Notes under the pieces: model-generated
What the model saw: the letters and a program-made list of their open reading frames with translations, nothing else
Database searches by the model: none
What the model was told of the DNA's origin: nothing
Part shown: in pieces, positions 24,936 through 37,615 of the stretch
Layout: each line of letters opens with the position of its first letter
Position numbering within the stretch: position 1 is the stretch's first letter
Assembly (NCBI GenBank): GCA_028753945.1
Contig: JAPNXP010000002.1
Coordinates: forward strand, 6,510,001 to 6,574,000
Direction: 5' to 3'
DNA: 64,000 nucleotides
From: Hexactinellida sp. DTS-2022
Taxonomy: Eukaryota; Porifera; Hexactinellida
Made by a program: the position numbers and the translations under genes

Positions 24936-25234
24936 TTAAAACACTATTATTGTTTCTGGCTTCCAGGGGCTTTGCCCCTGAATCCGACTGGTGGGCTGAC
25001 ACCACTCCAGAAGCCCACCTGGCGATGCAATTGTTTTTATAAAACCACAGCCCCCTTTTAACAATTCTTGGATGAACCTTGGTGCTTGCAGACTTTCCCT
25101 CCTCTAGACAAAAATTATGTAAAAAATCTTGACTATGCTCCGCTATCAATTGTGGATCATGGGGAGAAAATTAGAAAGTAAAAACAACAAAAATCAAATA
25201 AACAAACGAAGTAAAGTAGAGGGTAAATACTTAC

Positions 25235-25563
25235 TGCAAAGGGTTAGAAAGCCGCTCCCCGATGAGGGGCACGCCAAAAAAACGTGCCCCCATATCGTAA
25301 ACCACACCCGCCTCCAGGTGCCTCTCCCCCGAGGTTTGTAGCACACCTCGAAAAATTTCGAGGTGCATTTCGGAGAGAAGCACCTGGGGGGGTGTGCACG
25401 TGCGTCGCTCTTGGATCTCGGCCTCTGTGGCGTCAATGAGAGCATGGGGGCCGGCCTCGGCCTCTGTAGCCTCATTGAGAGCATGGGGCCCGGCCTCGGC
25501 CACTGTGGCCTCATTGAGAGCATGGGGGCCGTCGAAGGAAGCGCTGGAGGAGAATGCCATTTG
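25235..25563 (-). CDS. GC-rich open exon, unknown product, with 13-residue repeat (paralogue of 4479-4764)
   Basis: I do not recognise the protein. The frame starts MAFSSSASFDGP at 25560 and runs open to a donor GTAAGT directly after 25235 (plus-strand acttac 25229-25234). TTATATGTTAG acts as a candidate acceptor just upstream of the ATG. About 109 residues are seen. Three copies of a 13-residue unit (GPHALNEATVAEA and variants, 39 bp per unit) come first. Then follow a basic stretch, EMHLEIFRGVLQ and a Gly-rich end. The position, both splice contexts and the EIFR core match the exon at 4479-4764, within a duplicated segment. The tandem repeat suggests fast length change. Coding status is inferred from the open frame, GC content and conserved borders only. 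Confidence 0.5.
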
Positions 25564-25844
25564 CTAACATATAAATAATTGGAAAATTAATCGCTAGACT
25601 TTGAGCAGCTGTGAGGAACCTGGTGATACTAATGTATAAAGGGATACCGACATTTCGATACACGACAATTTGATACACGACTATTTGATACACGACACTT
25701 CGGTAACCGGGCGATTCGGCCCACCCGTGAATTCGGCCTACAGTATTTAGGCTAACTCGGCCTGTGAGTTAATTCGGCCTACGGTATTTTCAAACAGATT
25801 TACAGTTATTTTAATTGTCTGAAAAATTATAGTAATATTCTATT

Positions 25845-26480
25845 AAGCATTCCAACTATTCTTTAATACAGTATCTATCCAATTCCGAAAGAAAATTTCC
25901 GATTCGGAAATTTTTGAACTTTTTTGACGTCTCCAAAGGTCAAAGTCGCCTTCAAATTGTACAAAGAAAATTCCTCAAAATTTCCGGATAGTGACCTTTG
26001 TATAGCTCGCATATCTCAAAAAGTATAAGTCGGAGAGAAAAAAACTATTCCTCAAAAATGATCCTTTTCAGTAGTATATAAAATTTCGCCGCGTCGATTT
26101 TGAACTTTAATACAAAGTTATAGAGTTAATAATTATATAATGCCAAAGTTCTGATAAAATCGAGTGATTATTTGAAAATCTATAGAAAAAAAGAATAAAA
26201 TCGATATCGAAAATTCTATGTGGCGAAATTCCTTCTACTAATGTAGTAGAGTTAAACTTGCACTATAATAGAACTTGCGCCTAATAGAGTAAATAGCTAG
26301 AACTTTTATTGACTAGTATGGATTCACTATTAGGCTATTTTGAACTATTGATATCTAATTCAAATCTTTCGATTTTTGAAATTCAGAGTATCTACGTCCT
26401 TCTTAGAATAATTAGTACTGTTCAAAAATGCAATAATAATTGGGGGTCATCGGGTGTTTAAAATTTGATATTCTATCTCC
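25845..26480. mobile_element. D-family element, left end lost (D-b)
   Basis: D interior from about 25845 ('aagcattccaactattc') to the right end, complement GGAGATAGAATATCAAATT, followed by TTAA 26481-26484. No GGAGATA end is visible on the left, where the 'attcggcctacggtatttt' repeat phrases (25725-25790) abut. Confidence 0.8.
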
Positions 26481-26484
26481 TTAA

Positions 26485-27495
26485 TTAATTAAGGCTCGAC
26501 CCATTCCTCAAACAGGGCGTTTCCGGGAAACTGATTAAGTGTATATTATTGCTTATTTCGAGAGGTCTGTGTATATTCCCTGAAAATTTAATCCAGAAAT
26601 ATTAAATACTTTAGGAGATATGGAACTGGAAATAAAGAATCGTAATATAAATGTACAAATTTAAGAAATTATTTCGAGTCGCAAAGACTCTCCAACATGT
26701 ACACGTCTCCAGAAAAATTCTAATGAGTTTTTGATGATCTGAGAAAAATGCATTATTTAGATAGTATTGTTACTCAACCTTCACCTAAAAACAAGGCTTC
26801 AAATACTTCAATAGAAGTGTTATAAGAATTTGAATCAAAAAAATGCAAAATAATCATTAATCATTGCCTTGGTTTCACTTTACTGACTACAAATTTTCTC
26901 GTAAGCATGAAATTGCTGAATATTAAAGGTGAAGGTATTACACTAGTATATGTATTGAATAAATAAAGCTTAATCAACACTTGAACTAGTGTGGTTACTT
27001 TGTGAGAGTGCCTCATATATTTTCAGTCAGGTATATGAATTTAATATTACGTAATATGGAAGTATACTCAATCACTCGAGCGAATATTATTCGAAATCAA
27101 TTTAGACGGTGGATTTGTAAGCAGTTTAGAGTAGGCTTTCAACGATATAATTAGGAATAAGTAATATAACATTGTTGAATGAGGTGTGGGTCGATCCTTA
27201 ATCTATTACAGGGTGTTTCATCCCGGGATGGATTCATCAGTTAAGCTCCCATTTGCTTAAACATTGTATTTTGAATAATTTGTTGGTTTGGGAATGATTT
27301 GGAACTGTCAATAGCAGTCCACGTTCTTTTGGGACACTTTTTATAGAAAAATGTAATTCAATAACTATCTGAAATTGTTATTTTTGTCATTGTACATGTC
27401 AGTTTAGCTTTGGTCATATGAACTTAGTCCATAGTGTATAACATTATTAGAATAAATCTTATGAATTTGTCTTATTATTGTTCATTGACAAAATG
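26485..27495. other. No gene recognised
   Basis: AT-rich unique-looking sequence; nothing supported apart from the neighbouring element end. Confidence 0.4.
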
Positions 27496-27499
27496 ATAT

Positions 27500-27572
27500 G
27501 CCAGGTTTGGGGTTCGAACCCAGGAACACTTGCATACTGTTCCGATATGCTACCAACTGAACTAATGGAACT
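27500..27572 (-). other. tRNA-like sequence (pseudo-tRNA or SINE head)
   Basis: On the minus strand there is an A-box-like TTAGTTCAGTTGG, a GGAAC/GTTCC stem in anticodon-arm position and a B box GGGTTCGAACCCC, at tRNA-like spacing. The acceptor arms do not pair and the D stem is poor, so a functional tRNA is unlikely. Confidence 0.45.
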
Positions 27573-28052
27573 TCTAAATATTAGAAAATGTATACTATTC
27601 AATATATATGGAGTATAAAATATAATACATGGATATATATGTGAATAAATGTGAATAAATGTACATATACATTCATTTAATTGCCAAAACATCAATAATA
27701 CGTCACTAATATGTCCCCTGAAGGGGATAGAGGACTTATTTTTTAAAAAATTCAATTCCAGCATAATTCCATAACATAAAACTAATATACGTATTTCACA
27801 CTAATCTCGAAATTCAACTTTGTTGATTAATCAGCCATCATCTCCAATTTCTAAATACTTTATAGTATACTGAATACTTTATAACATATTACATTAGCCT
27901 ACTATCTGATAGATAATGACTGTATTGAATGGTATGTAATTGATGATGTATTCATACAAGTGCAATGAAAACACTTGGAAGTTGGAATATTTTACAAATT
28001 GATGATGATGTCAATTCTATAACTATTCAAAATAGTGACCTAGTACTACACA

Positions 28053-28125
28053 CAGTGGCGTATCCAGGGGCGGGCCTGAGGGGCCTAGGCCCGCCCTAGT
28101 GGACCCTAGGCCCGCCCTGAGGGAA
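28053..28125. repeat. GC-rich repeat patch
   Basis: Repeated 'ggcccgccct' and 'ggcctaggcccgccc' after 'cagtggcgtatccagg'. The latter is a phrase typical of dispersed repeats in this window. Confidence 0.5.
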
Positions 28126-28254
28126 CTGAAAATTACCAATAATTAATATGTTGTTATTGATGCTTGTGGAAACATCATTTTATTATTTTAATTGTTGAAC
28201 TAATTAGGTACTTATTATTTGAAACTATGTATGTATAAGCAATTCCCAGGGGGA

Positions 28255-28450
28255 AGCTGCAATTGTTCTAATTTTGATGTTGTCAATTGTTCTAATTTTG
28301 ATGTTGTCAATTGTTCTAATTTTGATGTTGTCAATTGTTCGAATTTGTCATGTTGTCAATTGTTCGACTCAATTTTAGAGTTGTCAATTGTTCGACTCTA
28401 TTTGAGAGGAATTATCAATTAATCGACTCTATTTGAGAGGAATTGTCAAT
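28255..28450. repeat. 24-bp tandem repeat decaying into a longer unit
   Basis: Three exact copies of 'caattgttctaattttgatg' plus 'ttgt', then 'gtcaattgttcgactc' variants. Inverted copies of the second type lie at 30061-30115 ('gtcgaacaattgacaattcc'), 1.7 kb to the right. Confidence 0.85.
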
Positions 28451-28635
28451 TGCTTTTCAACTCTATTTTGGTACAGATATCTTAAATTGTTTGTATTTGT
28501 AACACTATCGACTGAAATATTTAGTTTACTAGTAATGCAACAACTCTCCTAACAATAATACTGAAACTAGACTTCAGAGATTTAAAAACTGATACTCTAC
28601 TCCTAATGACTAATTAGAAAATATTTGAAAACTTG

Positions 28636-28886
28636 TTTCGATCTGAGTACTACAGATTGGACAGGGATCTCTTAATTCCTCAATTCTTTTAGCACACTCA
28701 GCGCAACAATTTGCGTGCCTGCAAGGTAAATATCCAGGTAGTTGTTCGGATAGTGAGACAAACTACACAACTATTTTGATTGTCAGTAACTATATTTTCT
28801 TCATCAGATTCGTTAGACTCTTCAGAATAATCGGTATGGTTAACAGTGGAAACACTTCCAATAGTATGACTGATATTTGTGATCAT
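28636..28886 (-). pseudogene. RING-finger gene fragment with frameshift
   Basis: On the minus strand an acidic Ser-rich run (SEESNESDEEN, from 28886 downward) leads into SCVVCL. After a single-nucleotide frame change come YLPCRHANCCAECAKRIEE and PCPICSTQIE (ending about 28636). Together these give the C3HC4 order C-x2-C ... C-x-H-x3-C-x2-C ... C-x2-C of a RING, here split over two frames. The acidic lead-in and placement resemble the RING end of the MULE/RING gene at 6260-8182, but no MULE segment is visible upstream. It is possibly the 3' end of a related dead gene. Confidence 0.65.
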
Positions 28887-29003
28887 CTGTTGTTGTTTAT
28901 ATTTTGCCTCTAATATGCTTGTAAGTATCTAACTCGTATTCCATTCAAGAGATCACCAGATGAAATAAATGAAAGTTAGCAAACAGAATCATATACAGCT
29001 TAA

Positions 29004-29716
29004 CAGGTATCCCCATTTTTTCGCGGTAGATGCGTTCCTTGAAAAGCCCGCGTAAACGAAATCGCGCATAAAAAACGGTCTATTCCCATAGTAGCACATA
29101 TTAAACCAATAGATGCGTTTCCAAATATGATCAACATCGAATAAAATTTTAAATACCTAGTGTTTAAACACTAAAACCTCCAACATCCGGACCTCAGATA
29201 GCCAAGGTTTTCGTTTGTATGTTAATCCCATGGGAATTCCCATGGGATATCCAATATGGATTGGAATGGAAATTATTTTAATCCTGATGGAGACCAACTT
29301 GTGAGAATACATGGGAATTCCCACAGAAAGGGAATTGTGGTGTGAAGGGAATTAAAATTCCCTTCACACCGCAACCCAACACCTACGGGTAAATCCCACA
29401 ACCGGGTATATTTAGTTTGTATAGTGAAGCAAATATGTATTCATTTGACCAATGATATATTTTGATTAACTTACTATATGACAAATACATATCTCAAACT
29501 ATCTACTATTCCTAAATTATCATTTGTGTTTTTTGGAAATGTAGAAACGCTTTGTTGCCACTAAAACTTAAAAATTATCTAAAATCTCGATAAAAGAGAA
29601 TTAATTGTATGAAAATCATAGATAAACCGCGTAAAACGAGTTGAGGATCGCGTTAAAAAGTTTTTGCTATAAAAATTATTCGGCATAAAAAACACCGCGT
29701 AAACGAGGTATCACTG
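29004..29716. mobile_element. Pogo-like element with GCGTAAACGA ends (copy 1)
   Basis: 713 bp; left CAGGTATCCCC then 'cgcgtaaacgaaatcgcg', right complement CAGTGATACCTCGTTTACGC, TA after the right end. An inverted copy is at 37616-38311. A perfect palindrome 'gtgaagggaattaaaattcc...cttcac' lies near 29345-29371. No transposase frame. Confidence 0.75.
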
Positions 29717-29780
29717 TACACTATTATAGTAATCGATAAATTGATGCTATTCTTTTGCTTCAATAATGTACATGCGACTC

Positions 29781-30036
29781 CTAACGAACATTTTTGCCTA
29801 TTTTAAACAGTATTAGATTCAAAACCAAACAATTAGGTGAAATAATACAGAATTACGATGGAATCCTAACAAACATTTTTGCCTATTTTAAACAGTATTA
29901 GATTCAAAACCAAACAAATTAGGTGAAATGATACAGAATTATGTTGCGAATACTAACAAACATTTTTGCCTATTTTAAACAGTATTAGATTCAAAACCAT
30001 ACAAATTAAGTGAAATAATATAGAATTACATTCATA
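29781..30036. repeat. 85-87 bp tandem repeat, three copies
   Basis: Units begin 'ctaacraacatttttgcc' at about 29781, 29866 and 29953 and share 'cagtattagattcaaaacca'. Confidence 0.9.
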
Positions 30037-30143
30037 AAATAACAACTAAATCTGTTCCAAAAAGAGTCGAACAATTGACAATTCCTCTAAAATAGAATCG
30101 AACAATTGACAATTTCTATTAGTAATAAATACTCTTTAATTAA

Positions 30144-31018
30144 GGTTCAGGTATACTCTAGAGCACTTCTACCAAAACTATTTACCCGAATTAATTAAAT
30201 TTTTTACAGCGGATTTACTTCATCTTCTAACCGGCAAAAATGCAATAATATTCGAACTAGGTAACTCAGTGAAAAATATTTTTTCTAGAAAATCGTATTT
30301 TGCGGAACGGATAGGTTTTTTCCTGCTAATGATTAGGAGTAGATTGTTGCTGCATTGCATTAAGAAACTCCTAAACTATCATATGAGTGCAAGAATTCTT
30401 TTAATCACGTATGAGTCAAATTTTTCATCAATAAATGTGGACATCACTTTTTTCATCATCAATAAATTAAATAAAAATAAAAATAAAAGTTACAAATGAA
30501 ATCGCTACACTCATATGATAGAACTAATTGAGATCTGTCCAAAACCGTTGAGATATTGTTTCTAGGTGGTATATGAGTCATAATATGACTTCCGCAATGG
30601 CAATAATTGTGTTTGGAGATAGCGAGGTTTGAAAAAAAGTGTCCCCTATGGCAGTGGCTTAGGTAGAGGACACTAAAAAGTCTGTATCATTGAGAGTTTT
30701 CAATATTCTTCCAAAATATTTGAAATTAAGATGCGATATATGCTGTTCTATCCAAATATAAGATAAAACCTATATGTGGCAATGTCCCGAAATTATCAAG
30801 TTTCCATGGTATACTGCAACCGGCAACCAAAACCAGAACCCCAATATTTCTTTCAAAACTCGAAGTGAGTCAAACTGGAGAAATAATTGGAATTTTTCTT
30901 TGAAATTTCGTCAAAGTCCACATGGGTATCCACACAATCCGAAAATGCAATAAAAACGAGATTTACCATAGTTTGGGGTTTATCGAAATTTTGGGATTTT
31001 GTAGAGTATACCTGAACC
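30144..31018. mobile_element. C-family TTAA element (C-b), 875 bp
   Basis: TTAA 30140-30143 and 31019-31022; both ends read GGTTCAGGTATACTC. It is the best preserved long-type C copy. The 76-codon frame at 30269 is open by chance; its counterpart in C-a differs. Confidence 0.92.
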
Positions 31019-31031
31019 TTAATTTAATTAA

Positions 31032-32619
31032 GGCCCCTCTCGGGTTAATTTTGAATTATTTAAATAATTGAGTTTATTTCGTTTTTATTAGTTATAATAC
31101 CCGGGAGGATAATATAGGAAAATTTGGCTTAATTCTGAGGACAATTGAACTCACTAGAGCAATTTAAAATTGGGGAATGTCTGTTATATGGCCAAATTGA
31201 GAGTAATATAAATTACGGCCACACAATGCTGGTCAGATAAATTGAGATTCGATTGTTTTTGGATAGTACAGCAGAAAGTAAAGCCACATTGAAAATTTCA
31301 GGTGAATCTGAATAATAGTTTTGCTGTAGCGACCATTATAAGATCCAGGAATGTGAAGGACATCATGGAGGGTGACTTTTTCAAATGGAATGAAAGTTTA
31401 GTAGGCTGGCACTGCCACAATTTGTTTTCAATATAGTTGTTATTCATACAAAAGTATATTTGCATATCTACTTAGGTTGTAAACCTAAATTTTCAACATT
31501 CCAAAAATTAAGTTCCGAGTTATAGTCATTTGAAGTCAGATTTGGACTGTCAAGGTTCCTATTCTGACTTCAAAGGGCATTAACTTTGAAATTTTGTATT
31601 GTAAAGTTTAGATCAAGGGTCATTCCCATATTAAATATATATTCAATCGTTTACACTTGGTTTCAAACAATTTGGATGAAAACTGTGAACGCTTTAGCAT
31701 TTTAAACTTTCTGACCTTTCAACTCATTGGGTGGTCCTTTCACATCTCTACATTGAATCTCAGAAACCCGTCGACCAATAGTGAAATATTTGAGTGCAAA
31801 ATGCTCGCAATACCCGGTTTCCTATTCGTCCATAATACATTTTATGACCCTAACTCGCAAAAATCTTCCAAATGACCATATATGGGCATAAAATGTGCCC
31901 ATTTTTGATGATTTAGCATATTTATTTCTTCAAAACTATAAACTCTAGAGCTTAGCACTAAATTTCCCATCACATCCATATAATATTGCAAACCCATTAG
32001 AATCACAATTGAAACCATTTTCCTAAAGATTGCTGTCCTATATATATTGACCGGAATACCCTCATAATAGTGTGAAAAGTAAATTTAAAATTCCAATTAT
32101 TTTTGGTTCAACTATTGCAAATTTGGTCCAAATTGTTTGAAACCAAGTCTAAACTAACGAGGACATATGTAATTCGGGGGGATTTTTCAAACTAACCTCT
32201 AGCATAAAAAAATTCAGAATTCTATATCTTTGAAGTTCGACTTGGACCGCATATTTACATAAAACATCGAATAATGCAAAAATTGGCAGTCAAAATGTGA
32301 CTTCAAAGGGATATAACTCACAAAGTTTGTATGTTAGTGGTTAGTTTGAAAAATCTCCCCGAATTACATATGTCTTCATCAGTTTAGACTTGGTTTCAAA
32401 CTATTTAGACCAAATTTGCAATAGTTGAACCAAATGTAAATATATTTTCAATTGAAAATTGACATTTTCATGATGATACACACATTCCTGAGCACTAAAT
32501 TGGTATTAACAGCAAAAGTAGAGCTCAGATTCACTTGAAATTTTCAATGTATCAATACTTTACTGTGTACTATACGAAAACAGTCTAATCTCAATTACCA
32601 AATTAACCAAAGAGGGGCC
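31032..32619. mobile_element. F-family TTAA element, 1588 bp
   Basis: TTAA 31028-31031 and 32620-32623; ends GGCCCCTCT on both sides. It carries the G/H/J core in reverse orientation ('gctcgcaatacccggtttcc' near 31802, 'ccatatatgggcat' near 31876, 'tagagcttagc' near 31946). It also has an internal inverted repeat of about 93 bp (32104-32198 against 32337-32431). It lies 9 bp from the end of C-b. Confidence 0.88.
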
Positions 32620-32793
32620 TTAAACATTTGAAGTCCTCACGATTCAAATATCTATATTTTAAAAATAGGTCAATTATCTTGAAGCAACTATATTTAAGCA
32701 ACCTTGAAAGTTTCAGACAGCAGAATAATTTATTTCCTAATAAAATAACCTACTTTGTGTAACAATATTGTGTATTGAGAAAATGGCGTTTAA

Positions 32794-33477
32794 CTGTAGA
32801 CTGCCTAACTGATACACGTTGTGTCAGGTGGAAAACCGGTAGATCAAATTATTCAAATTTCGTGAAAATTCGGATTTAGACATGGTTTTGTACTCTCTAT
32901 AGATTTTATTTAAAAAATCAAATATTTCAGAAATTGTTATGATGACGTAGCATAAACGCGTACTTCTCCACAATCCTGCCACTTGCTTTCGCATGTTCAA
33001 AATGATAAAATTTCACCGTGGAAATACTCATAAGAAGATATTAGAATAAATATTAACTATTTAGGATATTTGCTTTAGATAATATAGAGTTGTGATAGAT
33101 ATAACTCAAATATATGTATTTTTCGTAATCCATGGTTCATCATGAACAGATTAGTCGATTTCTTTAAAATGTTATAACTTTCGTTAACTCAGGCGGATGT
33201 GTTCAAATTTTGAGATATGATAACTAACAAGATAGTCTTGATTGTTCAAATTTAGAAACAAAGGATTACTTACATGTCAACGGCGTTATATCGATTCAAA
33301 GATAATGTATGTGTCATCACTTTTTGTCAAAATCCTTGAGTATATCTTTTTTTAAATTCTAGTTTGTTGGTATATTATTGTGCTCTTGTTGGATTTCAAA
33401 TTAATAGGTTCTAAATATAAAATACAAAGAACTACAGGGTTTTCTATTTTCCTGAAAATCTCTCCGGCAGTCTACGG
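32794..33477 (+). mobile_element. E-family TTAA element (E-a), 684 bp
   Basis: TTAA 32790-32793 and 33478-33481; left CTGTAGACTGCC, right complement CCGTAGACTGCC. More diverged than E-b, E-d, E-e and E-f. Confidence 0.92.
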
Positions 33478-33835
33478 TTAAAGTTTTATCAAATAATAGT
33501 CAACATATTTTGTGCAAATTAATTGGAGTTTCATCTCGGTATGGAATCCTTAATTAACCTACGTTCGATTAATCAATTAAATTCATAATTAGCAACAATT
33601 AATCGAATTCCTTGCAAGTTGCAGAACTATTTTCCGAGTCCGCATTCTTTTGGGACATCCTTTAGGGAAATAATTCAGGGATAAAGTCGTGAATAATTTT
33701 GTAATGTGTGTTATATGTCTACACTAGTTAGGATACAGTAAGTATATACTAAATATATAAGAATTGAGTGAATATATGAAAAAAGTCAATCAAGCTGTGA
33801 TAATGCAAGAGAAAAGGAATATAATATGCAGAACA

Positions 33836-33893
33836 GGGATTGGAACCCAAGATCTACTTATTGTTGGCCATATATGCTAACCAGACGGAGAGA
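33836..33893 (-). other. tRNA-like sequence
   Basis: The minus strand reads an A-box-like TCTGGTTAGCATATATGG and a B-box-like GGGTTCCAATCCC with tRNA-like spacing. No acceptor pairing. It may be a pseudo-tRNA or SINE remnant. Confidence 0.35.
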
Positions 33894-33934
33894 TATCGGC
33901 TTATTAATTTGGGGTTTATATTTTTGAATGTTAA

Positions 33935-34806
33935 GGAGATAGATCCTCAAATTTTCGACACCCGATAACCCCCAATTATTATTGCGTTTTCGAATAGTAC
34001 TAAGTATTCTAAGAAGGACGTAGATGCTCAGAATTTCTAAAATCGAAAAATTTGAATTAGATATTCATAGTCAAAGTTTAGCCTAATAGTGAATCCATAC
34101 TAGTCATTATAAATTCTAGCTATTTACTCTAATTGGCGCAAGTTCTATTTTAGTGCAAGTTTAACTCTACTACATTAGTACAAGGGATTATGCCACACAG
34201 AATTTTCGATATCGATTTGATTCTTTTTTTCCATAGATTTTCAAATAATCACTCGATTTTATCAGAATTTTGGCATTATATAATTAATTACTCTATAACT
34301 TTGTATTAAAGTTGAAAATCGACACGGCATAATCCCAAGAACAACTGACAAGGATCATTTTTGAGGGATAACTTTTTTCTCTACGACTTATACTTTTTGA
34401 GATACACATAAGAATACAAAGGTCACTCTCAGAAAATCTTGCGGAATTTTCTTTAATACAAAATAACGGCGATTTTGACCTTTAGTGACGCCAAAAAGGT
34501 CCAAGAAATGTTCGAATCAAATTTTTATTTCGGATTTGGATAGATAGTATATCAAAGTATATTTGGGAGTGCTTGAACAATAATCGATCTTTTTTCAGGA
34601 TTTACCAATAATTGAGTATCCTATCCCCTAATTTGCACAATTCCCCATTCTTTGACCTTTAGTGAAGTCAAAAAGGTCAAAAAAATGTCGGAATCAAAAA
34701 AAATCTTTCGGAATTAGATAAATAGTATATCATTGTATAGTTAGGTGTGCTAAAAACAATATTTTTGTGTTTGCAACATTAATGATCAATTTGAGGACCT
34801 ATCTCC
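33935..34806. mobile_element. D-family TTAA element (D-c), 872 bp
   Basis: TTAA 33931-33934 and 34807-34810; left GGAGATAGATCCTCAAATT, right complement GGAGATAGGTCCTCAAATT. Orientation is opposite to D-a. Confidence 0.92.
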
Positions 34807-34810
34807 TTAA

Positions 34811-35610
34811 ATGCACGATATATTGAATAGAAAATACAAGAATGTCAATTGTGATAATGAAAAATGCTGAATCATCATTAATGACGTCACTAAATTGGCA
34901 TTCTGAAGAATTCGGAGAATTAATTTCAAAAAAATTTCACTTCTCAAATAATTCTATGATATATAAGCTTCATTTCAATACATAAACTCGCTTTCCAATT
35001 TTCACACAAAATCCCCTCTTTTTCCAGTCGAAGCATCCTTAAATCTAATTGTATTTGCAGGGAAAACTTTGAGCGTCGATTGCTCAATTCAGGATTTTTG
35101 GAGCTTTCAACCAAGATTTAGAAAAAGTATTGAATTTTGCTCTATGAAATTTTTATGTATATTAGTATACACTGTAACCAACATATTTGACCTTTATTGA
35201 ACAGAACTAAGATTTGGTTCCTGTTCAGTGACACAGAAAAAGGCATAAAATAGGAAATTTTAATGAATTTCACGCATTTACGGGAGTTTGTAATTCTAGA
35301 ATACTTTACTATGATCTAATCAGTCTGAAAATGGTCAAATTTGTAGATCTAATACTGTTGATCATAGACAATAATTTATGGAACTAAAAATTTGATAGTT
35401 TCCTAGAAATCTTTGTCACGCTTTGATATCGATAGTATTACCTAGATAGGAAGCCTTAAACAATGTTATTCAAATAGATTCCGAAAGTAGAACAAAGGAA
35501 GTTATACAGTGGTGATTATATGCTTAGTTATGTAATTACAGTCTAGTATAGAAAGTTTCAATGCAATAGTCAAAATATTGTGGAAACCACCCATATCGCT
35601 AATACATTCT
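34811..35610. other. No gene recognised
   Basis: AT-rich; no boundary or domain seen. The left end of G2 may lie near the right part of this stretch. Confidence 0.35.
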
Positions 35611-35991
35611 TGGCGGCAAGCATCCTTAAACTTGCCTAGATTCAATTAAAACATATATAGCGTAGCTATGTAATACACCATAACTTTTTTTACTCCATAA
35701 CTCGTCAAATCAATATGCATTCAACTAGGGTGGACGAGAAAATCACCAATATTATCGAAATATTATTATTTATTAGGAATTTAAAAATTTAGGTCAATTT
35801 TTCGGTGGAATTTCCCTATTTTTGAGAAATGTGGCCATACAACTTTACGAAATTAGAAAAAAGTATGGAAATACTCTGAACGTTTTTTATGTACATATAT
35901 GAACTACATCTCCCAGAAATTTCAAGTTGATATCATAAATAATTACGGAGTTCTCTAGCTTTTTCCACAGCCGGTATTATATAATATTTAT

Positions 35992-37382
35992 CGGTATTCC
36001 CCGGACGAAATATGCCTTTTAATGGGTAGAATCCAGAGCTTCTGCTTAAGTTTATCTAAAAACCAAAATAGGAAGAAAAATTGAGGCAAATAGAATGATG
36101 AAATTGATTTAAGCCTTTGTTTTGATTGAAGTATTGAGATATTTTTAGAATCACGTTTTTGAGCTTCATAGGGGGTAACAAAGTTTCAATCAGTATGGAT
36201 TCATAATCAATTTATCTTACTAACTTCAGTAAAGCCTATGCAACTAGTTTAGAGTATTATGAAATTACTTAGATAGCTCACTAATCAATTCAGATAACTG
36301 GCTTGGTTTTTTTCATTGATTTTACCAAATTTGCCAGAAATACCATGGATTTATCCTCTAATCTAACTTTAAACAAGCACAGCCGGGTGTCAAATTTGAA
36401 ATTTAGGATTCGTAGTGGCCGATCAGTTCAAAAACACTATAATAATATGTGCGAAAATTTTCAGAACACTAAGTACACTTTTCTACTCCCAGTGATGTTC
36501 CCCGTCTGCGTCACTATGGTCAATAATAATATTCTGAGAAAGAAGCTTACAAAGTTTATTATTATTATTATTTCCGAAACTTTGGGGAATATATCCCTAA
36601 TAGTTTTCGGATATTGGTTAAAATGGATCATTGATATGACTGGGAAGTTAGAGCTAAGCTCTAGCTACTTTTTTGATTTCAATCTTATGGTCACATAACA
36701 GAAATGACACCACCATATATGGGCATGAGATTTATAGAATTGTAGCCTTTGGGATAATGGTCTCATTTGTTCTTCCAATGAGTTTGAAATGGGATATTGA
36801 TGTGATTAGATATTTAGACCTAAGCTCTAGCGTCTACACTTAGGAGAGAGGAAATTTGGTGCGTCATCAAAAATGGGCACATTAGATGCCCATATATGGA
36901 TCATTTTGAAAACGGTGTGTGTTAGGGTCACGAAAAGTATTATTGACGGATAGGAAGTCGGGTATTGCGAGCATTTTGATACGTAAACATTGATCCTAGC
37001 ACCTCGGGTGTTTGAGAAAAAAATGCACATGAAAACGTACCCTCGATTGGGATTATAGGCCATAAAACTTCATATTTTCACCTTTTAACTATTTTTTTTG
37101 ATCAAATGTTGATTATTTTTGTCTGACAAACCATGGAAAAAGTTATGTTGACTCCAGTCTTTCCAATAATGGATAATGAACATCGGATAATCGATATAAA
37201 CGTTGAAATCCTATCGACTGATTGACCAATAGGTCATATCTCTGAAAATAACGATGGAAAAGTGTTAAAACTTTGTGTAAACTATATATATTGTCCGTAA
37301 CTACTGTTTGGCAAAAGAAAAAATATTTCGGGATAATTTATTTTTCTTACATAATCGACAAATCTTCGTCCGGGGAATACCG
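35992..37382. mobile_element. J element, 1391 bp, in G2
   Basis: Perfect 18-bp ends CGGTATTCCCCGGACGAA, flanked by TTAT on both sides (35988-35991 and 37383-37386). G1 reads straight through the site ('aatatttctgtggagaag'). The interior is closely related to H ('gtcgggtattgcgag', 'gcacctcgggtg', 'ataggccataaa') although the ends differ. The 131-codon frame at 36303-36698 has no domain. Confidence 0.88.
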
Positions 37383-37615
37383 TTATGTGGAGAAGAGGGT
37401 GCAGAAGGACACAATGGTGGCACAAACATTCAATATTTCTGACAGAAAATGGTTTGAAGATAATTGAAGCAGTTCATATTCCTCGAAAACGATTACTGAC
37501 AGTGTTAGCAAGTTAGAGCTAAGCTCTTGCTAAACACTGATTTTCATGATCGATCGTCAGTGATGGTCACATGACACCTCCATATATGGGCATGTACTTC
37601 TTAGAATGGTAACTA

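Noticed and set aside
27500-27572. Functional tRNA gene
   Set aside because: A- and B-box motifs are present but the acceptor stem does not pair and the D stem is weak.
36303-36698. 131-codon open frame in J
   Set aside because: No domain, and the frame is not conserved in the related H elements.
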